A model generated the notes under the pieces. It had not been told where the DNA came from. It did not search any database and worked only from the letters and a program-made list of their open reading frames with translations. Below, in pieces: positions 14,657-22,644 of a DNA stretch of 38,305 nucleotides. The stretch is from Bacteroidales bacterium (lineage in GTDB: Bacteria; Bacteroidota; Bacteroidia; Bacteroidales; UBA932). Location: contig JAFZLQ010000060.1 in the NCBI GenBank assembly GCA_017551425.1, positions 1-38,305 on the forward strand, read 5' to 3'. The position numbers and the translations under genes were made by a program. Positions within the stretch are counted from its first letter, which is position 1, and every line of letters starts with the position of its first letter.

Positions 14657-15184
14657 CTAGAAACCTGAACTGAGTTTGCGTGCGATTCCGTCATGCTCGA
14701 GCTTGCGCTTGAGGTTGTCGTACATTACCTGCACATAAATGCCGACCTTGTAGCCTCCCTGGACCTTGCGCTTGTCCGTGCCGGAAGGTACGCCGTCGGT
14801 TGTCATGTTCACGAAGGCGAGGTAAGGGCCGCCTGCGGAGAAGAAATTCTGGAAGTAGTCTTCGTTGGAGACCATTGTGTCCGGATTAGGGCAGATGGGA
14901 GGGGTGCTCATCGCGGTCGCGTTGCCGGGGATTCCCCTGAAGATGCAAGCGTGAACGGCGTTCTCCTTGGCGTTCATGATGGCCTGGTCCACGGTCTTGC
15001 CGAAGCCCCAAACCTTTACGAACTTGGTGCCGTCAACCCCCACTTTTTCAGTGGAGATTTCGTAGTTGTCCCAGCTCTTGAAGGACTTTCTGCGGTCCTT
15101 GCCAGTCAAGTTGTTCTGGGCGCCGGTACTCACTGCCGAAAGGGTCATCAGCAGGGTGAGCGCGATCATAAGTGTTTTTCTCAT
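14657..15184 (-). CDS. Exported small protein (175 aa), paralogue of the 12262 gene
   Basis: A signal peptide (MRKTLMIALTLLMTLSAVSTGA) is followed by a charged linker (GKDRRKSFKSW), then a domain with VKVWGFGKTVDQAIMNAKEN, AVHACIFRGIPGN, EDYFQNFFSAGGPYLAFVNM and YKVGIYVQVMYDNLKRKLEH. These blocks align in order with the product at 12262-12702, with a short proline/cysteine insertion (STPPICPNPDT). It is 3 bp upstream of the DUF6175 gene and 15 bp downstream of the large barrel gene, in the same operon. It is probably a periplasmic or outer-membrane-associated partner; the function is unknown. Confidence 0.72.
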   Translation of the reverse strand: MRKTLMIALTLLMTLSAVSTGAQNNLTGKDRRKSFKSWDNYEISTEKVGVDGTKFVKVWGFGKTVDQAIMNAKENAVHACIFRGIPGNATAMSTPPICPNPDTMVSNEDYFQNFFSAGGPYLAFVNMTTDGVPSGTDKRKVQGGYKVGIYVQVMYDNLKRKLEHDGIARKLSSGF

Positions 15185-15199
15185 ATCGATTTAAAAATA

Positions 15200-16753
15200 T
15201 TAGAATGTCCATTTTGCGCCGAGTTCAACGGCGAGGGCGGCCGTCTTGTGGCCTACGTACTGATTGTAATACCTGTATAAATCACCAAGGGGCAGGGTAA
15301 GGTCAAAGCCCATCTTGGAGAACACTTGCAAGGGGTATGCCACGTTCACGGCAAGTCTCACGCCGGGTTCCAGCACGAGGGCGGACTCACGCAGGAAGCG
15401 GTCGTCGCTCTCGTCGGTGAAGGAGTATCCGATATGGTCGAGGCCTATCATTCCGTAAGGCATGAACTCGAAGAGGCGGGTGAGGTGGAGGGCATAGCCG
15501 TAACCCAGTTCCATGAGGATGGGGACGTAATCCACGTGGCCGAGGTCGAGTGCGAAGGAGGCCAGGACGTACTGCATCGAACCCTTGGTGTTGACGTTCA
15601 GCAGCCAGTCGGCGTCTATTCCGAGCATCACGTCGCCGGGAGCACCGAACCTGGGGCCGGCCATGACGCCCAGGCGGATGTCGTTGCTCTGCTTGATGGT
15701 CCAGCCTTCCTCTATGTTGGCCATGCCGGAGATCTGATAGAACTCGGACGGGGCGGTGTCGCCCATGGACATGCCGCTGTTGTTGGAGATCTCGGTGGCG
15801 CGCAGGTAGCCGCGGGGAACGGACTTGAGGTTGCCGTTCTTGTCTTCCGAATACGAGTAGGAACGGTAGCGGGCGCCGTTGGTGAGGCCTTCCTTGGTGC
15901 CGATCTTGGCGCGGACGGGCTTGGTGGCGACAACGGCCACTGCGACCTCCCACTGGGGGATGTTGTTCTCGAGGCCTGTGACGATGCCGCTCATGCAGCT
16001 TTCAGCCGCGGACTGGATGGTCTTGCCGCTGCCGGCGGTGTAGGTGCTGGCTACGGGAACCATGTCTATCTTGAGGTTCTGGAATGCGTTGATCTTGGCG
16101 CTGCGGGTGGCCTGGTCGTCATCGTCGTAAATCCAGCACTGCTCGTAGAAGTCGTTCATGACGGCGTCGTCGAGGCCGATGCGGTAGGCATAGCCGCGGG
16201 CGTAGGTGCTGTAGGTGACGTTGCCCTTCTTGTCTGTGTTGCGCTGGATGTTGTAGAAGTCTGCAAGGACGATGTAGCTGCCTTTCACGAGGGCGTAGCC
16301 GAGGTCTCCGAGGGCGTCCTCGCCGATGCGGGCGGCGCGGGCGTTGATGACGTCCTGGTCCTTGGCGTCGTAATTGCCGCGGTAGCGTACGGTCTTGTCG
16401 TCCATCATTCCGCGGGAATCGCGGTTGAAGATGCAGCCGAGGATGTCGCGGGCGAAGGGCACTGCTGCCACGGCGGCGTCAACCTCGCTCTGGCCGGCGG
16501 CCTCGTCGCGGCTCTTGTTGATGCGCACGCTGCGGGTGGAAATCTTGTTGATGTCGAATTTTTCTCCGGGGTTGAAGGAGTTCACGGCGGCTGATGTTGC
16601 CGAGTCGTTGGAATCTCCCCTCTGGATAACTACGAAGGACACGCTGTTGCGGTTGTAGTCGCTTGTAACGACGTCCCTGACCTTTGCCTGGCCTGCGAGC
16701 TGCACGCTTGCCAGCACCAGGGCAAATGCGATGAATACGGTTTTAAGCTTCAT
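15200..16753 (-). CDS. Large exported protein with C-terminal outer-membrane barrel (517 aa)
   Basis: A signal peptide (MKLKTVFIAFALVLASVQLAG) precedes an N-terminal periplasmic region of about 300 residues (RDVVTSDYNRNSVSFVVIQR; DALGDLGYALVKGSYIVLAD; ESCMSGIVTGLENNIPQWEV). The C-terminal ~190 residues alternate as beta strands (DIRLGVMAGPRFGAPGDVML, LELGYGYALHL) and end in ELGAKWTF. The terminal aromatic residue marks an outer-membrane barrel. It is the first gene of the six-gene operon and has its own promoter, so it is likely the membrane anchor for the other exported products. I recognise no named family. Confidence 0.75.
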   Translation of the reverse strand: MKLKTVFIAFALVLASVQLAGQAKVRDVVTSDYNRNSVSFVVIQRGDSNDSATSAAVNSFNPGEKFDINKISTRSVRINKSRDEAAGQSEVDAAVAAVPFARDILGCIFNRDSRGMMDDKTVRYRGNYDAKDQDVINARAARIGEDALGDLGYALVKGSYIVLADFYNIQRNTDKKGNVTYSTYARGYAYRIGLDDAVMNDFYEQCWIYDDDDQATRSAKINAFQNLKIDMVPVASTYTAGSGKTIQSAAESCMSGIVTGLENNIPQWEVAVAVVATKPVRAKIGTKEGLTNGARYRSYSYSEDKNGNLKSVPRGYLRATEISNNSGMSMGDTAPSEFYQISGMANIEEGWTIKQSNDIRLGVMAGPRFGAPGDVMLGIDADWLLNVNTKGSMQYVLASFALDLGHVDYVPILMELGYGYALHLTRLFEFMPYGMIGLDHIGYSFTDESDDRFLRESALVLEPGVRLAVNVAYPLQVFSKMGFDLTLPLGDLYRYYNQYVGHKTAALAVELGAKWTF

Positions 16754-16784
16754 GAATATGGTCTGTTATGTGTTTCCTAACCTA

Positions 16785-16792
16785 CAAATATA
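16785..16792 (-). promoter_or_regulatory. -7 box of the six-gene envelope operon
   Basis: The reverse strand reads TATATTTG, 31 nt before ATG 16753. It is divergent from the manC -7 box at 16814-16821. No perfect -33 TTTG is seen. Confidence 0.5.
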
Positions 16793-16813
16793 GTAATAAT
16801 GCTGAAATAATGC

Positions 16814-16821
16814 TAAATTTG
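16814..16821 (+). promoter_or_regulatory. -7 box of the mannose-1-phosphate guanylyltransferase gene
   Basis: TAAATTTG matches the consensus and ends 4 nt before ATG 16826, so the mRNA would be leaderless or nearly so. Confidence 0.55.
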
Positions 16822-16825
16822 CGGT

Positions 16826-17692
16826 ATGACCAACCATGTGGTAATAATGGCCGGGGGAGTAGGAAGCCGGCTCTATCCGCTCAGCACCCCGGAGAAACCC
16901 AAGCAGTTCCTGGACCTTCTCGGCTGCGGGAAGGCCCTCATACGCCTTACATACGAACGCTTCCTGGCCGCAGACCCCGATGCCGTCTTCTGGGTTGTGA
17001 CCTCTGCGGAATACGTGCACTTCGTGCGCGAGATAGTCCCGGAGATCCCTGAATCCCAAATACTTGCCGAGCCGGCCGCACGCAATACGGCCCCCTGCAT
17101 CGCCCTTGCATGCTGGAAGATAAAGGCCGGCTGGCCCGATGCCAACATAGTGGTTACTCCCGCAGACGCCTACGTGCCGGATGCGCAAGCCTTCGGGACC
17201 AGCATCAGGACTGCCCTTGCGTTCACCGCCGTCGGCGGCGCCATAGTCTGCCTCGGCATCAACCCTTCATCGCCCCATACCGGGTACGGCTACATCCATG
17301 CCCCGGCGGAGCCCGGAAAGGTGGTCAAAGTGCTGGAATTCAAGGAGAAACCGTCTTTGGAAGTGGCGGAAAGGTATCTGGCCGAGGGCGGCTACTGGTG
17401 GAACGCCGGCATCTTCGTGTGGAACGTGAAGACCATAGAGAAGGAACTCCGCGCCCATGCCCCCCAGATCTGCGGCATAATGGACGAACTGTCGCAGGCC
17501 TTCGGCACGGCAGGGGAGGCAGAGGCAACCGCCAGGCTTTTCCCCCGGTGCGAGAAGATAAGCATAGACTATGCGGTGATGGAAAAATCATCGGAAGTTC
17601 ATGTGCTTGCGGCCGACTGGGAATGGAGCGATTTGGGCAGTTTTGAGGCCATTGAGAAGATTACGGGGGTTGACCCGCGAAAATCTTTATAA
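16826..17692 (+). CDS. manC: Mannose-1-phosphate guanylyltransferase, short form
   Basis: The 288-aa nucleotidyltransferase makes GDP-mannose from GTP and mannose-1-phosphate for envelope glycans. The pyrophosphorylase signature MAGGVGSRLYPLSTPEKPKQ is near the N-terminus (residues about 9-28). Further family blocks are LAEPAARNTAPCIALA, VVTPADAYV and GYGYIHAP, with GYWWNAGIFVW and DYAVMEKSS late and the metal-site-region motif DWEWSDLGS near the end. The frame stops about 15 residues after WSDLGSFEA, whereas the usual Bacteroidota enzyme has another 50-70 residues. The catalytic domain is complete, so it may still be active. The stop lies almost on the -33 box of the tRNA operon, which may explain the shortened end. 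Confidence 0.85.
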   Translation: MTNHVVIMAGGVGSRLYPLSTPEKPKQFLDLLGCGKALIRLTYERFLAADPDAVFWVVTSAEYVHFVREIVPEIPESQILAEPAARNTAPCIALACWKIKAGWPDANIVVTPADAYVPDAQAFGTSIRTALAFTAVGGAIVCLGINPSSPHTGYGYIHAPAEPGKVVKVLEFKEKPSLEVAERYLAEGGYWWNAGIFVWNVKTIEKELRAHAPQICGIMDELSQAFGTAGEAEATARLFPRCEKISIDYAVMEKSSEVHVLAADWEWSDLGSFEAIEKITGVDPRKSL

Positions 17693-17696
17693 AAAT

Positions 17697-17727
17697 TTTG
17701 CAAATTCAGGAAAAGATTTTAACTTTG
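17697..17727 (+). promoter_or_regulatory. Promoter of the Lys-Lys-Val tRNA operon
   Basis: TTTG (17697-17700), exactly 19 nt, then TAACTTTG (17720-17727): a full match to the Bacteroidota housekeeping promoter. The first tRNA begins 19 nt downstream. Confidence 0.8.
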
Positions 17728-17746
17728 CAGTCCCAAAACAACGGAG

Positions 17747-17819
17747 GACTCGTTAGCTCAGTTGGTAGAGCACAACACTTTTAATGTTGGGGTCTCGGGT
17801 TCGAGCCCCGAACGGGTCA
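17747..17819 (+). tRNA. tRNA-Lys (anticodon TTT)
   Basis: A 73-nt cloverleaf: acceptor GACTCGT/ACGGGTC, D arm TAGCTCAGTTGGTAGAGCA, anticodon stem CAACA/TGTTG with loop CTTTTAA (anticodon TTT), and T arm with GGTTCGAGCC. The discriminator base is A. CCA is not encoded. It is the first of three tRNAs in one unit. Confidence 0.95.
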
Positions 17820-17853
17820 CAAAAGTGAACGAGTTTCGTTTTTTTGAAATAAT

Positions 17854-17926
17854 GCTTCCTTAGCTCAGTTGGTAGAGCACCTGACTCTTAATCAGGGTGT
17901 CTAGGGTTCGAGCCCCTAAGGGAGCA
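17854..17926 (+). tRNA. tRNA-Lys (anticodon CTT)
   Basis: A 73-nt cloverleaf: acceptor GCTTCCT/AGGGAGC, anticodon stem CCTGA/TCAGG with loop CTCTTAA (anticodon CTT), T loop TTCGAGC, and discriminator A. CCA is not encoded. It is the second Lys isoacceptor, reading AAG, 34 nt after the first. Confidence 0.95.
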
Positions 17927-17934
17927 CTTTTTTT

Positions 17935-18009
17935 GAGGGCATAGCTCAGTTGGTTTAGAGCGCTTGCTTGACAGGCAAGAGGTCGACAGTTCAAATCTGT
18001 CTGTTCTCA
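17935..18009 (+). tRNA. tRNA-Val (anticodon GAC)
   Basis: A 75-nt cloverleaf: acceptor GAGGGCA/TGTTCTC (with two G-U pairs), D arm with an extra base (TTGGTTTAGA), anticodon stem CTTGC/GCAAG with loop TTGACAG (anticodon GAC), and T loop TTCAAAT. CCA is not encoded. It is the last gene of the tRNA unit, just before the terminator. Confidence 0.92.
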
Positions 18010-18012
18010 CAA

Positions 18013-18047
18013 AAACGGCTTGCAGATATCTGCAGGCCGTTTTTTTA
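18013..18047 (+). terminator. Bidirectional terminator after the tRNA operon and dapF
   Basis: AAACGGC...GCAGA pairs with TCTGC...GCCGTTT and is followed by seven T. The A run on the left makes it usable in reverse for the dapF operon, whose last codons it overlaps slightly. Confidence 0.75.
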
Positions 18048-18848
18048 TATCTCTATGCTTCCGCTGAAAACCGTCGTGGCGGGCCCGGTCATGAATATGT
18101 GACCGTCTTTTATGGATATTGAAAGCGGCCCTCCGTCCATCAGTATGGTCATGGGCCCGGTGGCTATATCCTGCAGGTACGCGGCCGCCGCGGTGGCGCA
18201 GGCTCCAGTGCCGCAGGCAAGGGTGATGCCGCTGCCCCGTTCCCATACGCGCATGCGCAGTACGCCGGGCTCCTGCACGGAAACGAATTCCACGTTGGTG
18301 CCCTCGGGGAACTGAGGGGCCTTTTCAATTACGGAGCCGGCGGCAGCCACGTCAACGGCCCCGGCGTCATCTACGAATATTACATAATGGGGATTGCCCA
18401 CGCTTATGCCGCTGCCTTTCCACTCGCGGCCTGCGGCCCTAACGGATTCCGGCGCCCCGGGTATAAGGGCAAAGGGACCCATGTCCACAGTTACGTCCAG
18501 CACTTCTCCGTCGCTGCCCAGCCTCAGGGACAGGGTCTTGATGCCGGCAAGCGTTTCAAGCGTGACGACTGTCTTGTCCGTAAGGCCGCCGTCGTGCACG
18601 AAGCGGGCTATGCAGCGGGCCGCGTTGCCGCACATCTGGGCCTCGGAGCCGTCTGCGTTGAACATCCGCATTGAGAAATCCGCCACTTTGCTGCGGCCGA
18701 TGAGCACCAGGCCGTCGGAGCCTATGCCGAAGTGGCGGTCGCTCAGGCGCACGGCGAGGGAGGAGGGATCGGGGATGCTGATGTGCCTGGCATCGACGTA
18801 GATGTAGTCGTTGCCTAGACCGTGCATCTTGGTGAATCCGAGCCGCAT
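18045..18848 (-). CDS. dapF: Diaminopimelate epimerase
   Basis: This 267-aa enzyme converts LL- to meso-diaminopimelate for lysine and peptidoglycan synthesis in the cytoplasm. The two catalytic Cys lie in ADGSEAQMCGNAARC and ITLACGTGACATAAAA, both intact. The N-terminal FTKMHGLGNDYIYVD block is also typical. It is the last gene of the operon valS-tatA-tatC-ABC-F-GIN-dapF, 3 bp after the GIN-domain gene, and ends at the shared terminator. Confidence 0.95.
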   Translation of the reverse strand: MRLGFTKMHGLGNDYIYVDARHISIPDPSSLAVRLSDRHFGIGSDGLVLIGRSKVADFSMRMFNADGSEAQMCGNAARCIARFVHDGGLTDKTVVTLETLAGIKTLSLRLGSDGEVLDVTVDMGPFALIPGAPESVRAAGREWKGSGISVGNPHYVIFVDDAGAVDVAAAGSVIEKAPQFPEGTNVEFVSVQEPGVLRMRVWERGSGITLACGTGACATAAAAYLQDIATGPMTILMDGGPLSISIKDGHIFMTGPATTVFSGSIEI

Positions 18849-18851
18849 GAG

Positions 18852-19781
18852 CTAGAGCGTGGACTTCTCGTTCCGGCCCTGGATACGGGTCATGGAAGCG
18901 GAACGGATGTTGTCTATGCATACCGACGGCTCTCCGGAGAACTGGAGGGTGGAACCGCCGTTCAGGTTGACTTTCAGCACGTTGGCCGCTGCGACGCTGA
19001 GCCTCGTGACGCTCGTCATGCGAACGTCGGCGTCCGACACCTCGAACAGCGAGGCGTCTATCTCGGACGTTCCGGAGAGCTCGTAGTTGGCGCCGTCTCC
19101 CGTGCCCACAAGGGTCATGCTGGAGTTGGCCTTGGCCACTACGGAGAATGCCGTGGTCTTGCTCTTGACGCGCGCCTTGGCGGAACCTGCTAGGGTGTAC
19201 TCAGACTCGGCGGTCTGCTCGTCCATGATGAGGGAGGAGGAACCGAAGACGTTCACGAAGGTCTGGCGGCAGCTTACGGTAAGGTCTGCCGTGGACTTGC
19301 CGCGCATTTCGAGCTGGAATATCAACGAGCTGAGGTACAGCGACTTGACGCTTGCCTGGTCGTTCAGGGTGAAGACTGTGCGCGATTTGTCGAAGAGGTC
19401 TTCCGTATCCCTGAGGACGGCCTTGCCGGAAAGATTTACTGCCTGGATGAGGTCCGGCACATATACTATGGCGGAATAGACCGGATCCGGCGTGCCCTTG
19501 CCGCGGAACTGGCGGCGCACCTCCATGGGAACCTTCCTTTCGTCCAGGTCTATGGAAAGGACTCCGCCGCTTACCGAGCACACCACGTAGTCCTTGAAGG
19601 GCTCGAGTACGGAAATGAGCGCCCTGTACTGCTGGCCGCGTACGAGGCTGACCTCGAAGGGACCGGATACCTCCACGGTGGTGAACGGCGCAAGGTCGAG
19701 GCTGTACTGCACAGCCTGCGCCGAGAGCATGCCGCAGCCGAGGGCGGCAAATGCCAGGATTGTGGTCAATAACTTCTTCAT
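18852..19781 (-). CDS. Exported GIN-domain (DUF2807) protein
   Basis: A 309-aa protein with a signal peptide (MKKLLTTILAFAALGCGMLSA) and the head-type GIN domain: FTTVEVSGPFEVSLVRGQQY at the start, then repeated short beta strands (LSGKAVLRDTEDL, LEMRGKSTADLTV, VFGSSSLIMDEQTAESEYTL, LVGTGDGANYELSGTSEIDA). This forms a parallel beta-helix-like adhesin head in the family; function is mostly unknown. The reading frame extends upstream into the ABC-F gene, but ATG 19781 begins 5 nt after that gene's stop and carries the signal peptide, so it is the start. It sits between ABC-F and dapF in the operon, an odd partner for both. Confidence 0.82.
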   Translation of the reverse strand: MKKLLTTILAFAALGCGMLSAQAVQYSLDLAPFTTVEVSGPFEVSLVRGQQYRALISVLEPFKDYVVCSVSGGVLSIDLDERKVPMEVRRQFRGKGTPDPVYSAIVYVPDLIQAVNLSGKAVLRDTEDLFDKSRTVFTLNDQASVKSLYLSSLIFQLEMRGKSTADLTVSCRQTFVNVFGSSSLIMDEQTAESEYTLAGSAKARVKSKTTAFSVVAKANSSMTLVGTGDGANYELSGTSEIDASLFEVSDADVRMTSVTRLSVAAANVLKVNLNGGSTLQFSGEPSVCIDNIRSASMTRIQGRNEKSTL

Positions 19782-19786
19782 GATCG

Positions 19787-21688
19787 TCAATCTATCAGGG
19801 AGCCCCATTCGTCCGTCTTCGCGTCGAGGTCGCGTTTGCACTCGAGGTACTCGCGGGTGAGCTCCATTATGTCGTCTCCGGGCCCGGGGGCGGACAGCAC
19901 GGATTCTATCGCGGCCATCCGGGACTCCAGTTTTTCGATTTCGGCCTCAAGATACGAAATCCTGTTCTTTTTCTTGCGGTCGATGCGATTTTTTTCTTTC
20001 ATTTCCTCGCGTGCGCCGGTGTCCTTGCGCACTGCGGGCGCCTGCACTGCGGCTGCCCTTTCCAGCTCGCTGAGGTTCTCCAGCTTCCTGCGTTCCAGGA
20101 ATTCGGCCACTCCGCCGAGGTGCTCGGTTACCCTGCCGTCCCGGAATTCGTAGAGCTTGTCAACCAGCCCTTCGAGGAAATCCCTGTCGTGGCTCACGAC
20201 AACTAGCGTGCCATCGTAGGCCTTGAGGGCCTGCTTGAGGATGTCCTTGCTCTTGATGTCCATGTGGTTGGTGGGCTCGTCCAGGGCCAGCAGATTGTGG
20301 TTCTGGAGCATCAGGCGGGCCATCCCGAGGCGTGCGCGCTCGCCACCGGAGAGTATGTTCACGCGCTTGTCTATGTCTTCTCCGCGGAAAAGGAACTGTG
20401 CGAGGATGTCGCGCAGCCTGGTGCGTATGTCGCCCGTGGCTATGCGGTCGAGGGTGCTGAACACGGTCTCGTTCTTGTCCAGGATCTCTTCCTGGTTCTG
20501 GGCGTAGTAGCCTATGTCCACGTTATGGCCTATGCGGGATTCGCCTCCTAGGGGCGGCAGTTCGCCCACGATGACGCGCATGAGGGTGGTCTTTCCCTCG
20601 CCGTTGCGGCCTACCAGGGCCACTTTGTCGCCGCGCTTGATTTCTATGTTTGCGCCTCTGAAAACCACTTTCTGCGGATAGCCCGCCGTGAGGTCCTCCG
20701 CCTTGTAAACCACGTCGCCGGAACGCGGGGCGGGGGGGAACTTGACGGTGAGGCGGACGTTGTCTGTCTCGTCAATCTCAAGCCTGTCAAGCTTTTCCAG
20801 CGCCTTGATGCGGGACTGCACCTGGTTGGACTTTGTGGGTTTGTATCGGAAGGCCTGGATGAACTCCTCGGTCTTCTGTATCATGCGCTGCTGGTTCTCG
20901 TATGCGGCGGTCTGCTGGGCTATGCGTTCCGCCCTGAGTTCCAGGTACTTGCTGTAGGGAACCTTGTAGTCGTGTATGTGCCCCAGCATGATTTCCACCG
21001 TGCGGTTGGTGACGTTGTCGAGGAACTTGCGGTCGTGCGACACCAGCAGGAGCCCGCAGCGGCGGTTCTTCAGGTAATCCTCGAGCCACTCGATGGACTC
21101 GATGTCAAGATGGTTGGTGGGCTCGTCGAGCATCAGCAGGTCGGGCCTGCGGAGGAGTATCTTGGCAAGCTCTATGCGCATGTTCCAGCCCTGGCTGAAG
21201 GTCTCGGTCCTGCGGTCGAGCTCGTCGTCCTTGAAGCCGAGGCCGCGGAGTGTCTTGCGCGCCTGCACCTCCGGGGGCTCGCTGTGGGCCACGGCAAGGC
21301 GGTCGTTCAGTTCCGAGAGCCTCTCGATGAGCTCCGAATAGCCTTTGGACTCGTAGTCTGTGCGCTCGCCCAGTTCCGCCGTGAGGGCGTCTATCTCCGT
21401 CTGCAGGCCTGATGTCTCGCTGAAGACGGTCATTGTCTCGTCCATCACGCTCAGGCCCTTGTGGTGCTCCATAATCTGCGGCAGGTAGCCTATGGTGATG
21501 GCGGAAGGCTTGTCGATATGGCCGGAAGTGGGGCTCTGCATGCCCATGATGAGCTTCATGAGCGTTGACTTTCCGGCTCCGTTCTTGCCCACGAGGCCTA
21601 TCTTGTCCGAGCTGCTTATGTGGAAGCTGATGCCGTCCAGCAGAGTGAAGCCGCCCCAGGCTACGGTTACGTTGTCAATCGATATCAT
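19787..21688 (-). CDS. ABC-F family ATPase (ribosome-associated type)
   Basis: This 633-aa soluble protein has two tandem nucleotide-binding domains and no membrane segment. Domain 1: Walker A GKNGAGKST, signature FSQGWNMRIELAKIL, Walker B LLMLDEPTNHLD. The linker FIQAFRYKPTKSNQVQSRIK is the ABC-F interdomain arm that reaches the ribosomal P/E-site region. Domain 2: Walker A GRNGEGKTT, signature LSGGERARLGMARL, Walker B LLALDEPTNHMD. A charged coiled-coil C-terminus follows (EKNRIDRKKKNRISYLEAEI...). It likely rescues stalled or drug-bound ribosomes; a Uup/YdiF-type housekeeping role is more likely than resistance. The first 14 nt overlap the tatC end. Confidence 0.9.
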   Translation of the reverse strand: MISIDNVTVAWGGFTLLDGISFHISSSDKIGLVGKNGAGKSTLMKLIMGMQSPTSGHIDKPSAITIGYLPQIMEHHKGLSVMDETMTVFSETSGLQTEIDALTAELGERTDYESKGYSELIERLSELNDRLAVAHSEPPEVQARKTLRGLGFKDDELDRRTETFSQGWNMRIELAKILLRRPDLLMLDEPTNHLDIESIEWLEDYLKNRRCGLLLVSHDRKFLDNVTNRTVEIMLGHIHDYKVPYSKYLELRAERIAQQTAAYENQQRMIQKTEEFIQAFRYKPTKSNQVQSRIKALEKLDRLEIDETDNVRLTVKFPPAPRSGDVVYKAEDLTAGYPQKVVFRGANIEIKRGDKVALVGRNGEGKTTLMRVIVGELPPLGGESRIGHNVDIGYYAQNQEEILDKNETVFSTLDRIATGDIRTRLRDILAQFLFRGEDIDKRVNILSGGERARLGMARLMLQNHNLLALDEPTNHMDIKSKDILKQALKAYDGTLVVVSHDRDFLEGLVDKLYEFRDGRVTEHLGGVAEFLERRKLENLSELERAAAVQAPAVRKDTGAREEMKEKNRIDRKKKNRISYLEAEIEKLESRMAAIESVLSAPGPGDDIMELTREYLECKRDLDAKTDEWGSLID

Positions 21689-22433
21689 GGCTGCGGGGAC
21701 ACATAAGGATCGACACTTCGTACAGCAGATACAGCGGCGCGGCCACCACTATCATGGACAGGGGGTCAGCGGGGGTGACTATGGCGGCCAGAACCAGCAC
21801 CGCCACTACGGCGTACCTGCGTCCTTTGCGCAGGGCCGGCCTGTCAAGTATGCCGATGTGGGAGAGGGCCCAGATTACGGTAGGGAACTCGAAGGCTATG
21901 CCAACCAGCAGCACCGTGGAGGTGAACATCGACATATAAGAGCCTATGGTGATGCTGTTTTCCACCTCCGGGCTCACGGAGTAGTTGAGGAAAAACTGAA
22001 CGCAGGCAGGCAGCACGAGGAAGTAGCCAGCGGCCACTCCGAGGTAGAAGAATCCGGTGGCCATGAGGAAGGCCCCCCCTATGGCCTTGCGCTCGTTTGC
22101 GTAGAGCGCAGGCACTATGAAGCGCCATATCTCCCATATTATGTAGGGGAATGCCAGGATGAGGGCGGCGCCGAATGCCGCCTGGAGATGGACGAAGAAC
22201 TGGGCCGCCATCTCTACGTTTATCATTTTCAGGTCGAAACCCCAGCCCAGAAGACGGTAAACCAGGAAATCAGGCGAGGCCGGCAGCAGGATCAGCCGGA
22301 AAAGGGCATTCTTGAATATGAAGCCGAGGACGGCAAGCAGGCATACGGCCAGAATCGAGCGGAACAGGGTTCCCCTCAATTCTTCGAGATGGTCCCAGAA
22401 GGACATCTCCTTGGCTTTGCCGCTGCCCGCCAC
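21675..22433 (-). CDS. tatC: Sec-independent protein translocase TatC
   Basis: A 252-aa, six-helix inner-membrane protein, the receptor for twin-arginine signal peptides. It opens with the typical MSFWDHLEELRGTLFRS cytoplasmic segment. The family block AFPYIIWEIWRFIVPALYANER is present in helix 2-3, as is FEFPTVIWALSHIGI. A basic RKGRRYAVVAVLVLAAIVTPADPLS loop and helix follow, a hallmark of TatC. It lies 5 bp after tatA and overlaps the ABC-F start by 14 nt. Only tatA and tatC are visible here, with no tatB, as in a minimal Tat system. Confidence 0.95.
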   Translation of the reverse strand: MAGSGKAKEMSFWDHLEELRGTLFRSILAVCLLAVLGFIFKNALFRLILLPASPDFLVYRLLGWGFDLKMINVEMAAQFFVHLQAAFGAALILAFPYIIWEIWRFIVPALYANERKAIGGAFLMATGFFYLGVAAGYFLVLPACVQFFLNYSVSPEVENSITIGSYMSMFTSTVLLVGIAFEFPTVIWALSHIGILDRPALRKGRRYAVVAVLVLAAIVTPADPLSMIVVAAPLYLLYEVSILMCPRSHDID

Positions 22434-22438
22434 ACCAC

Positions 22439-22633
22439 TTACTCCTTGGGCTCTTCCTTGGAGTCTTTCTTTGGCTCGTCAACCTCGTTAAGCCCATCCT
22501 TGAAGTTCTTGACACCCTTGCCAAGGCCCTTCATGAGTTCGGGAATCTTCTTGCCGCCGAAGAGGAGCAGCACTATCAGGGCGATTATGGCTATCTGCCA
22601 GATGCCTATCACGCCGAGTGGATAAACTAACAT
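22439..22633 (-). CDS. tatA: Twin-arginine translocase subunit TatA/E
   Basis: A 64-aa single-pass protein: a short hydrophobic helix (IGIWQIAIIALIVLLLFG), the hinge GGKKIPELMKGLGKGVKNF of the amphipathic helix, then a highly charged tail (DEPKKDSKEEPKE). It oligomerises to form the Tat pore. It is 11 bp after valS and 5 bp before tatC. The length and FGGKKIPEL signature are exactly those of TatA. Confidence 0.95.
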   Translation of the reverse strand: MLVYPLGVIGIWQIAIIALIVLLLFGGKKIPELMKGLGKGVKNFKDGLNEVDEPKKDSKEEPKE

Positions 22634-22644
22634 AAGCTATTGTG

